Positions 1 to 5,054 of a stretch of DNA of 6,443 nucleotides are shown in pieces; the first letter of the stretch is position 1, and every line of letters starts with the position of its first letter. The translations under genes were made by a program, and so were the position numbers. Source of the DNA: Actinomycetota bacterium (GTDB taxonomy: Bacteria > Actinomycetota > Acidimicrobiia > Spongiisociales > ZC4RG35); NCBI GenBank assembly GCA_022615295.1, contig JAKEHF010000009.1:1-6443 (forward strand). The letters run 5' to 3'. The notes below the pieces were generated by a model that had not been told where the DNA came from, did not search any database, and saw only the letters and a program-made list of their open reading frames with translations.

Positions 1-7
1 TCGGGTC

Positions 8-42
8 TTGACATGGGACAAGTGTCACCGGTGAGGGTGACA
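8..42. repeat. Cluster of TGACA/TGTCA motifs with a 7-bp hairpin
   Basis: TGACA occurs at 9-13 and 38-42, and its reverse complement TGTCA at 23-27. The last two extend to an exact 7-bp inverted repeat, TGTCACC (23-29) against GGTGACA (36-42), with a 6-nt loop. TTGACA at 8-13 also matches a -35 consensus, but no -10 follows at the right distance. The block lies outside any supported gene and at the window edge, so its partner sequence is not visible. It could be an operator-like array or the worn end of an insertion sequence. No transposase or target-site duplication is visible to support the latter. Confidence 0.3.
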
Positions 43-83
43 GGAAATGCCCCGACGCCACCTATTGGCCGGCGCACCGCCCC

Positions 84-195
84 CTCCGGCCCTCCGGGCC
101 ACCTCCCCCATCGAGCCTGCGGCTCTGGGGGAGGAAAAACCCGCTCCGGCCCTCCGGGCCACCTCCCCACGAGCCTCCCGCCCTGGGGGAGGAAA
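84..195. repeat. Two tandem GC-rich palindromic repeats (REP-like)
   Basis: Copy 1 (84-137) and copy 2 (144-195) share an identical 25-nt first part (84-108 and 144-168, exactly 60 bp apart), a variable middle, and an identical CTGGGGGAGGAAA end (125-137 and 183-195). Each copy holds two inverted repeats. One is GGCCC-TCC-GGGCC (88-100, 148-160). The other is a CCTCCCC/GGGGAGG stem. In copy 1 this stem is nine pairs (102-110 with 126-134) and is topped by GAGCC/GGCTC (113-117 with 121-125). In copy 2 it is seven pairs (162-168 with 186-192). The middle differs while pairing is kept, as expected for a mobile or selected extragenic palindrome. The array lies directly downstream of the minus-strand transporter operon. 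Confidence 0.75.
135..160 (-). terminator. Possible weak terminator after the transporter operon
   Basis: Read on the minus strand, the palindrome GGCCC-GGA-GGGCC (160-148) is followed by GGAGCGGG and then five T residues (139-135). The T run is short. The strongest stem ends eight bases before it; only a 4-bp CCCG/CGGG alternative stem abuts it. It is the only U-tract-like feature downstream of the 72-codon gene that ends at 205. It may therefore stop that transcript, or be an incidental part of the repeat. Confidence 0.25.
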
Positions 196-204
196 TACGC
201 CGCC

Positions 205-423
205 TTAGTCCATAGTCGAGGCCACGCCGGCGAAACCGCCCGCGAACCCCCCAAGGAGGACCCCTGGAAGGAGGCCGGTAGCGAACGAGTCACCGAGATC
301 GAGGTCGGTGATCCCCCACACGACCAGTGTGAGGGCGACTATTGCCAGGGGGATGCCGATGGCGACGCCCCGTGCCACCGCCCGAACCAGAGCGTCATGA
401 TCGTCGTGCTCGGCGTGGCTCAT
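205..423 (-). CDS. Small two-helix membrane protein, 72 aa, unknown function
   Basis: I do not recognise the family. The N-terminus is rich in His, Asp and Glu (MSHAEHDDHD) and could bind a metal or sit charged in the cytoplasm. Two hydrophobic segments follow, at about residues 17-37 and 48-68. The second is glycine-rich (GVLLGGFAGGFAG), with GxxxG-like spacing that favours tight helix packing. It is the second gene of a minus-strand pair, starting 7 nt after the transporter stop codon with no clear Shine-Dalgarno of its own, so translation is probably coupled. It is too short, with too few helices, for a small multidrug resistance transporter (about 105 aa, four helices). An accessory subunit of the transporter is possible but unproven. 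The coding call rests on the membrane-like composition, the in-operon spacing and the lack of a better frame. Confidence 0.7.
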   Translation of the reverse strand: MSHAEHDDHDALVRAVARGVAIGIPLAIVALTLVVWGITDLDLGDSFATGLLPGVLLGGFAGGFAGVASTMD

Positions 424-434
424 CGCCGGCTCAT
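420..434 (-). promoter_or_regulatory. Double ATGA junction with a 4-codon minicistron
   Basis: On the minus strand the sequence ATGAGCCGGCGATGAGCC (434-417) carries two ATGA overlaps. The transporter stop TGA (433-431) overlaps an ATG at 434-432. That ATG opens a frame of four codons (Met-Ser-Arg-Arg) ending in TGA at 422-420. This second TGA overlaps the ATG at 423-421 that starts the 72-codon membrane protein. ATGAGCC is a direct repeat 11 bp apart. A ribosome ending the transporter could reinitiate directly on the small gene or pass through the minicistron. The arrangement is seen; the function is inferred. Confidence 0.45.
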
Positions 435-1711
435 GTTAGGTCCACCGTCTCCCGGGACTTGTCGGCGGGGAGCCGCAGACGACGGACGGCGAGGACGAAG
501 GGAAGCCCGATCAGCTTGATCGCACCAGCGACGACGTAGCCCACCCCTAACGACCAGACATCGGCGACACGACCCAGCAGAGGCTGGCTGACCACTCCTC
601 CTGCACTCCCCATGAGTGAGTTGAAGGAGAGGACCGTGGCCCGCTGAGCGGAGGGAATGAGGTCGTTGATGTAAGCGAGCTGCACCGGGTAGGCGACGGC
701 GCCGACGAGGGCGATCAGGGTCAGCAGCAAAATCGCCACCCAGAAGCCCCACGGCACCGCCAGGTTGGAGGCCAGCCCCACCCCGATGAGGGCCACCGCC
801 GACAGGATCACCTCGGCCACCAGCACCGCAGTGCGGCTCGGTGCGAGTCTGGAGACCAGTCCAACCGAAGCCCCACCGGCCACCCCGGCGAGGGCGAAGA
901 CGGCCGCAGCGATTCCGGCCACGAACACCAGGCTGTCGTCGCCGAGCAGCTCGAGCATGTACGGCTGGAATGCATAGAAGATCCACACGCCAATTCCGGA
1001 GACGAAAGGCGCCGCCAGCATGAGCAGACGCACCGGCCTGTTTCGGAGCCCCTGCTCTACCGACGCCGTGAGGAGGCTCTTCACCTCCTCACGGACCGAC
1101 CCCATACGGCGAGGCTCGAATCCGATGTCATGCATGGATATGACGGCGGTGACGATGACGACCACCAGCGTGGCTGACCTGAACAAGTAGGGGACGCCCA
1201 GGTTGATCTGTGCCAGGAAACCGCCGGAGACCGAACCGATGAGCATCGCCGCCCCCGACGCGCTCTGACCACGGCCGAACACCCTCTCTGTCCCACCCGT
1301 GTACCCGGTTGCATCCAAAGCATCGACCAACCATGCCTCGGTGGCTCCCGAGAAGAACGTGAACCCGAGCCCGAGGAACACCGACACCACGACCCACCAG
1401 ACCACGTCGGCCTGGATCTGCCACAAACCGAGGTAGAAGAGTGTGGCAAAGAGGAGCGTCACGGCACCGAGGACGAAAGACGTCTTCCTTCCAGCGGAGT
1501 CGGCAACCACGCCTGTGGGCACCTCGAAGATCACCATTCCGGCGGTAAAAGCCGCATTGGCCAAGAAGGCTTCGGTGAGGCTGAGACCGGCGTCGAGGAG
1601 GAACAGCGTGTTCACCCCCCAGATGAAACTGGCGGCGAGGGTCTGGAGAAAGACCAGGTTCAGATAGATGCGGATGAGCCGTTCCGGGCTCGTGTCCTCA
1701 GGTGGCAACAA
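431..1711 (-). CDS. Major facilitator superfamily transporter (drug/metabolite efflux type)
   Basis: The 426-residue length and about twelve hydrophobic segments fit an MFS permease of the inner membrane. The loop after the second helix has the signature motif A, seen here as GVVADSAGRK (67-76) after FEVPT. A second conserved stretch in the C-terminal half (about 349-384) runs through LIPSAQRATVLS and ends LGRVAD, echoing motif A in the second bundle. GATEAWLVDAL (122-132) is typical of MFS proteins usually annotated as efflux pumps. No substrate can be read from the sequence. The start is TTG at 1711 (or the adjacent TTG at 1708). A TAA lies two codons upstream at 1717-1715, and the next GTG or ATG would remove the first helix. 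No Shine-Dalgarno is visible, so a leaderless start is likely. It is first in an operon with the 72-codon gene and is divergent from the ureohydrolase. Confidence 0.9.
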   Translation of the reverse strand: MLPPEDTSPERLIRIYLNLVFLQTLAASFIWGVNTLFLLDAGLSLTEAFLANAAFTAGMVIFEVPTGVVADSAGRKTSFVLGAVTLLFATLFYLGLWQIQADVVWWVVVSVFLGLGFTFFSGATEAWLVDALDATGYTGGTERVFGRGQSASGAAMLIGSVSGGFLAQINLGVPYLFRSATLVVVIVTAVISMHDIGFEPRRMGSVREEVKSLLTASVEQGLRNRPVRLLMLAAPFVSGIGVWIFYAFQPYMLELLGDDSLVFVAGIAAAVFALAGVAGGASVGLVSRLAPSRTAVLVAEVILSAVALIGVGLASNLAVPWGFWVAILLLTLIALVGAVAYPVQLAYINDLIPSAQRATVLSFNSLMGSAGGVVSQPLLGRVADVWSLGVGYVVAGAIKLIGLPFVLAVRRLRLPADKSRETVDLT

Positions 1712-1730
1712 CGGTTAGCGTAGACCGCCG
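1712..1730. promoter_or_regulatory. Candidate bidirectional promoter with a shared -10 element
   Basis: Only 19 bp separate the two divergent start codons (TTG at 1711 on minus, ATG at 1731 on plus). The symmetric heptamer TAGCGTA at 1716-1722 gives a TANNNT box on both strands: TAGCGT on plus (1716-1721) and TACGCT on minus (1722-1717). Initiation about 7 nt beyond each box would fall near 1728 on plus and 1710 on minus, at or within a few bases of each start codon. That fits the absence of a Shine-Dalgarno for either gene. No convincing -35 is visible on either side; any such element would lie inside the opposite gene. Confidence 0.45.
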
Positions 1731-2735
1731 ATGTACACGCCCTACGAGCAACGGAGGACGGAGGTCCCGTTCGCCTCGTCGGAGTATCTGGCATTCGCCT
1801 CCCGCAACTCCTTCCTTGGGGTGCCGGCGGTCACTCCGGACCGTCTTGGTGACGGCGACGTCGTCATCCTCGGCGCTCCGTTCGACTGGGGCACGTCCCA
1901 CCGACCCGGGGCGAGATTCGGGCCGGCGGCCATCCGGGGAGCCGACTATGGGGCGATGGACGGATTTCGCCCCCACCTGTCCACCGGCATCGACCCTTTC
2001 GAGACCCTCGGGGTCGTAGACGCGGGCGACGTCTATGTCGTGCCCGGCGACCAGGAGACCTCCATCAAGAGGATCGCTGACGTTGTCGGCGATGTGGCCG
2101 CGGCCGGCAAGGTCCCGATCATCCTCGGTGGGGACCACACCATCACCTGGCCCGACGCCCTCGGTGTGGCTCGGGCCCACGGGTTCGGGGAGTTCGCCTT
2201 GATCCACTTCGATGCCCACGCGGACACCGGCTACAGCCAGAACGCCAACCTCATCGGCCATGGGACGCCGATGCGCCGCCTCATCGAGTCCGGCGCCGTG
2301 CCCGGCCACCGGTTCGTCCAGATCGGTCTGCGCGGTTACTGGCCCGAGCCGGAGATCATGCAGTGGATGAGGGAGCAGAAGATGAGGTCGTACCTCATGG
2401 ACGACATCACGGCGAAGGGACTCGACGCCGTCGTGGATGAGGCCGTCGCCTACTCGCTCGCCGGGGGGGCCAAGGGCGTGTTCATATCCGTGGACATGGA
2501 CGTTGTCGACCCCGGCCTGGCCCCCGGCACCGGGACGCCCGAGCCGGGCGGTCTCAACTCGCGGGAGCTGCTCGACACCGTGAGACGTATCTCCCGCGAG
2601 CTGGTGGTCTTGGGCGCCGACGTCGTCGAGCTCTCACCGCCCTATGACGGACCCGGTGAGCAGACCGCATATCTGGCCAACAGGGTCGTGCTCGAGGTCC
2701 TCAACGGCATGGCAGAGCGCAAGCTCGGCGTCTGA
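1731..2735 (+). CDS. Ureohydrolase, agmatinase family (SpeB-like)
   Basis: This is a binuclear manganese hydrolase of the arginase/agmatinase superfamily, 334 aa (E. coli SpeB is about 306). It would hydrolyse a guanidino compound to urea and an amine in the cytoplasm. All three metal-binding blocks are present: GGDH (133-136), DAHAD (161-165) and SVDMDVVDP (253-261). These give the expected ligands His136, Asp161, His163, Asp165, Asp255 and Asp257. The PGTGTPEPGG block (265-274) and the HGTP motif (177-180) fit agmatinase-like enzymes better than arginases. Agmatine (yielding putrescine) is the default substrate, but guanidinobutyrate, guanidinopropionate or guanidine are possible. No neighbouring arginine decarboxylase is present to decide. 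ATG 1731 is the only good start because TAG lies in frame at 1716-1718. There is no Shine-Dalgarno, so the transcript may be nearly leaderless. Its stop is 1 bp from the convergent DUF4126 gene. Confidence 0.9.
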   Translation: MYTPYEQRRTEVPFASSEYLAFASRNSFLGVPAVTPDRLGDGDVVILGAPFDWGTSHRPGARFGPAAIRGADYGAMDGFRPHLSTGIDPFETLGVVDAGDVYVVPGDQETSIKRIADVVGDVAAAGKVPIILGGDHTITWPDALGVARAHGFGEFALIHFDAHADTGYSQNANLIGHGTPMRRLIESGAVPGHRFVQIGLRGYWPEPEIMQWMREQKMRSYLMDDITAKGLDAVVDEAVAYSLAGGAKGVFISVDMDVVDPGLAPGTGTPEPGGLNSRELLDTVRRISRELVVLGADVVELSPPYDGPGEQTAYLANRVVLEVLNGMAERKLGV

Positions 2736-2736
2736 C

Positions 2737-3318
2737 TCAGGTTCCCGAGACCCAGGCGCGCACCTTCCCCCAGGCCTTGCGGGCCGTCCCCAGGAGCCAT
2801 ACCGTCAAAGCCGTCGCCGCGACGAGCAACACCGCGACCACGATGACGGCGACCACCGGATTGGCGATCGCCAGAGTGATGAGGAGGGCCACCCCGACAT
2901 CCTCGGCCAGGGAGAGGCCGATGTTGCTGAAGGGCTCGGGCGAGGTGTTGGCCACGACCCGAGTCGTCGCTTTGGCGGCATGAGAGTCGAGAGCGAGGGC
3001 TCCCGAGACGACGGCGGCCACCGCGGCGCCGACGTTGGTGAACTCACCCCCGAGGACTGCTCCCAGCGCCGCGGCCCCCAAGGGTCGGACCACTGTGTGG
3101 ATGGCGTCCCAGACGTTGTCCAGATAGGGGACCTTGTCCACGACGAACTCGATCGCGAAGAGGATGCCGCTGAGGATCATCACGTCGGTCCGGGTCAGCA
3201 CGTCGGGGATGTCGGCCCAGCCGGCGCGGCCGGCCACACCGAGCAGCAGGGTGACGAGATACAGGTTGAGACCGGACGCCCAGCCCGATCCGGCGATCAG
3301 GGAGACGGTTTCGATCAT
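2737..3318 (-). CDS. DUF4126 family membrane protein
   Basis: The 193-residue product matches the DUF4126 pattern: a hydrophobic N-terminus with GSGWASGLNLYLVTLL (10-25), then EFVVDKVPYLDNVWDAIHT (57-75) followed by RPLGAAALG (78-86), a DSHAAKATTR segment (111-120), and two late hydrophobic stretches (about 134-152 and 155-176). A basic tail (ARKAWGKVRAW) ends the protein and is probably cytoplasmic. No biochemical role is established for the family. The start is ATG at 3318-3316, which overlaps the upstream acetyltransferase stop as ATGA; translational coupling explains the weak Shine-Dalgarno. A longer in-frame reading upstream to 3693 is the shadow of the acetyltransferase gene and was not used. 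It is the last gene of a three-gene minus-strand operon and has no room for a terminator before the facing ureohydrolase gene. Confidence 0.85.
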   Translation of the reverse strand: MIETVSLIAGSGWASGLNLYLVTLLLGVAGRAGWADIPDVLTRTDVMILSGILFAIEFVVDKVPYLDNVWDAIHTVVRPLGAAALGAVLGGEFTNVGAAVAAVVSGALALDSHAAKATTRVVANTSPEPFSNIGLSLAEDVGVALLITLAIANPVVAVIVVAVLLVAATALTVWLLGTARKAWGKVRAWVSGT

Positions 3319-3953
3319 GGTCGGCGGTTCTTCGGGTGGTCGGGGTTCTCCCAGACGATGAGGGCCGCCCAGCCGTCGTCGGCCTCGTCCTCGATGTAGT
3401 TCTCGAGGAGACCCCTCACCTCGAACCCGTTGGCGAGCTGGAAGCTGAGCGTGGGGTCCCGTAGCTCGCCGGCGACGACCTTGGTGACGTAGTCGGTGAC
3501 GGGCATCGTCCGCTTGTACTCGTAGTAACCGGGGAGAGCGCCCCCGGCGATGATCCCCCGCTTGCCGTTGTTGCCAACGAAGGCCTTGCGCCGGTCGTAG
3601 AGCATGTTGCCGATCCCCCGGCCGCGGAACTCGGGCAGGACCGTGATGTCGGTCCCGTAGTACCACTCCCCATCCGGGGTGTGGTTCCCACACTGGTTCT
3701 CCCCGGTCATCTCGGCGATGTTGTGCTGGGGGTGGTCGAAGTCGAAATCGAGGAAGATTCCGGCGCCCATCCCCACCGGCCTGCCCTCGATCATGGCCAC
3801 GAAATAGCCTTCGGGGAACACCTGGGCATAGGCCCTAATGTCGTCGGCCGAGAGCAGGTCTGCGTGGTTGGCCATGGGGAAGCAGGTCAGCTCGATCTTC
3901 TCGAGATCGTCGGCCATCCAGGCTTCGAGGTTGACGATCTCGACCTGGCTCAA
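3315..3953 (-). CDS. GNAT family N-acetyltransferase (nitrilase-partner type)
   Basis: This cytoplasmic acyl-CoA-dependent N-acyltransferase has the motif A loop RGRGIG (110-115) after ITVLPEF, which binds the CoA pyrophosphate. The C-terminal half carries GALPGYYEYKR (138-148), DPTLSFQLANGF (166-177) and WENPD (201-205). From family knowledge these match the GNAT domain found at the N-terminus of GNAT/carbon-nitrogen hydrolase (nitrilase) fusions such as B. subtilis YhcX. Here the domain stands alone and ends about where the fusion would continue. The preferred start is TTG at 3953-3951: it overlaps the preceding stop codon as TTGA, has GGGAGG 10 nt upstream, mirrors the ATGA overlap at its own 3' end, and gives 212 aa. 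An ATG at 3995 (226 aa, GAGG 5 nt upstream) is the alternative; it adds 14 residues that look non-conserved. The substrate is unknown. Confidence 0.85.
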   Translation of the reverse strand: MSQVEIVNLEAWMADDLEKIELTCFPMANHADLLSADDIRAYAQVFPEGYFVAMIEGRPVGMGAGIFLDFDFDHPQHNIAEMTGENQCGNHTPDGEWYYGTDITVLPEFRGRGIGNMLYDRRKAFVGNNGKRGIIAGGALPGYYEYKRTMPVTDYVTKVVAGELRDPTLSFQLANGFEVRGLLENYIEDEADDGWAALIVWENPDHPKNRRP

Positions 3954-4984
3954 AGCCGGAATGCCTCCCAAGGGTTGGCGCCGGGAACCCCCCATGTCGA
4001 CCTCATCGTCCTGGTCCCGGGTTCGATCACAACCGCGCCACAGGTGGCCACCTCATGGGGCTGGCCGTCGGCACGTCGCGAGATCGCGGGCTCTGCGAAG
4101 AAGGAATCGAGGTCGTCGGCGTTCCGCTCCCCTAACTCGAGACGAAGGTCGCTGCTCACGACGCTCGCCTCGAGACGCTCCGCCTCCTCCGCCGCCGTCT
4201 CCTGAAACAGACAATGGTTGGTGTGCACGTAAGGGCGGTCTGTCACCTGGGTCACCTGCCGGCTGTGGGGCATGGCCTCGATGTTGTAGCCAACCCCGTG
4301 GGGACCCATCAGTAGGAAGTTGTGCCCCCCGGCCAGCTCCGCCTCCATCACGACCGCCACCGCCTCGTCGAGATCGGTCTGGCACAGGGCCTTTCTCACG
4401 ACGAATGGCCAGGTGACACCGGGTCGACCGTACGAGGTGAGATTGTTGATCCCCACTGCGATCCCCGCCTCGTTCAGCCCTATCTGACCCAGACATCCCG
4501 CCGTGGTCTGCACGATGACACTCGGCCCCATGAGTGGGTCCAGCTTGAGCATGACCACGAACTCCTCGGCGGAGGCGTGCATATCCCAGGTCTGGGCGAA
4601 GTACCCCTTGGGGGGATTGATGATCGCGGTGCAGTCGTCCTCGGTGGGAGCGGCTCCGACCCGCGACCTGACAACGTCGATCAGGTCTGTGAACCCGCCC
4701 ACCACGACCGCCTCCTCGGCAGTGATTCCTGCAGCGTCGGCCATGGCCAGCATCTCCGTGTACAGCTCCGGCGAGTAGCGCTCATGGGCGACGAGGGTGT
4801 CGGCGGCGCACTCGATGATCAGCCCGCGATCGACGGTCCTCCCGCTCCATCGCTCCTGGGTAGACAGCACCATCCGGTCGTCGAGGTAGGCCCGGATCAT
4901 CTCCCGGCACTCGGTCCCGTGACCCCTCCCCAGGTCGGTGGAGTCCCCGAAGATCTCGAGCACACGCAGCTCGCCACCGTGCAT
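3950..4984 (-). CDS. Peptidase C45 / acyltransferase-type Ntn hydrolase
   Basis: The 344-aa product fits the C45 family (acyl-CoA:6-aminopenicillanic acid acyltransferase-like, AAT domain). These N-terminal-nucleophile enzymes cut or transfer amide-linked acyl groups and are usually activated by self-cleavage before a cysteine. The likely nucleophile is Cys118 in EDDCTAI, which would leave an N-terminal piece of 117 residues and a C-terminal piece of 227. Supporting landmarks are GHGTECREMI (21-30), QTWDMH (131-136), CLGQIGLNEAGIAVGINNL (164-182) and HTNHCL (254-259), where family members carry conserved substrate-pocket residues. No signal peptide is seen, so it is probably cytoplasmic. The ATG at 4984 lacks a Shine-Dalgarno but has a TANNNT box 6 nt upstream, suggesting a leaderless transcript. 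It is first in the operon and overlaps the acetyltransferase by 4 nt. The substrate could be an N-acyl amine, a peptide-like amide or a lactam side chain. Confidence 0.85.
   Translation of the reverse strand: MHGGELRVLEIFGDSTDLGRGHGTECREMIRAYLDDRMVLSTQERWSGRTVDRGLIIECAADTLVAHERYSPELYTEMLAMADAAGITAEEAVVVGGFTDLIDVVRSRVGAAPTEDDCTAIINPPKGYFAQTWDMHASAEEFVVMLKLDPLMGPSVIVQTTAGCLGQIGLNEAGIAVGINNLTSYGRPGVTWPFVVRKALCQTDLDEAVAVVMEAELAGGHNFLLMGPHGVGYNIEAMPHSRQVTQVTDRPYVHTNHCLFQETAAEEAERLEASVVSSDLRLELGERNADDLDSFFAEPAISRRADGQPHEVATCGAVVIEPGTRTMRSTWGVPGANPWEAFRL
3951..3969 (-). promoter_or_regulatory. Internal ribosome binding site and TTGA coupled start
   Basis: On the minus strand GGGAGG (3969-3964) lies inside the end of the C45 gene, 10 nt before TTG (3953-3951). 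The TTG shares two bases with the C45 stop TGA (3952-3950). This decides the acetyltransferase start and suggests that its translation is coupled to that of the upstream gene. The competing ATG at 3995 also has a short purine match (GAGG 4004-4001), so the choice is probable, not certain. Confidence 0.5.
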
Positions 4985-5054
4985 GACGACACGGTAACGG
5001 GAACCGATGAGGTTTCGCCCGCGTCCAACGCGTAACCGAGAAGGAGTCGATTGG
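4985..5054. promoter_or_regulatory. Divergent promoter region between C45 operon and lipoprotein gene
   Basis: This 70-bp gap must hold both promoters. On the minus strand TACCGT (4996-4991) is a TANNNT -10 candidate six bases before the C45 ATG, placing initiation at or next to the start codon. On the plus strand the lipoprotein gene has a good Shine-Dalgarno, AAGGAG (5041-5046), eight bases before its ATG at 5055, so its transcript must have a leader. I could not find a TANNNT box for it in this gap. No strong -35 is evident in either direction. Confidence 0.4.

Noticed and set aside
84..195. CRISPR array
   Set aside because: Only two copies, no regular unique spacer between them, and the copies are themselves hairpins. 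It fits a REP-like element, not a CRISPR.
205..423. Small multidrug resistance (guanidine exporter type) protein next to the ureohydrolase
   Set aside because: Only two hydrophobic segments in 72 residues and no recognisable SMR motif; the family needs about 105 residues and four helices.
13..519. 168-codon plus-strand open frame through the repeats
   Set aside because: It translates the palindromic repeats into Pro/Gly/Arg-rich sequence and then runs opposite the 72-codon gene and the end of the MFS gene; no family resemblance.
1698..2309. 203-codon minus-strand open frame opposite the ureohydrolase
   Set aside because: Low-complexity composition, no recognisable motif, and it crosses the divergent start region. 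The plus-strand frame carries all the metal-binding motifs.
2735..2737. Bidirectional terminator between the convergent ureohydrolase and DUF4126 genes
   Set aside because: The stop codons are 1 bp apart, and I saw no hairpin with a T tract on either side. Any termination signal must lie inside the opposite gene and is not evident.
2644..3399. 251-codon plus-strand open frame
   Set aside because: Its translation is rich in Asp, Gly, Arg and His with no domain, and it lies opposite the DUF4126 gene and the ends of its two neighbours, each of which has clear family motifs. It is a high-GC antisense shadow.
1712..5006. Similar CGGT...ACCG dyads in both divergent regions (1712-1727 and 4992-5006) as a shared operator
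   Set aside because: Half-sites are only 4 bp and the spacers differ (8 versus 7). Matches of this size are expected by chance in gaps this long.
4322..5035. 237-codon plus-strand open frame opposite the C45 gene
   Set aside because: Antisense shadow of a well-supported C45 coding region, with no conserved motif.
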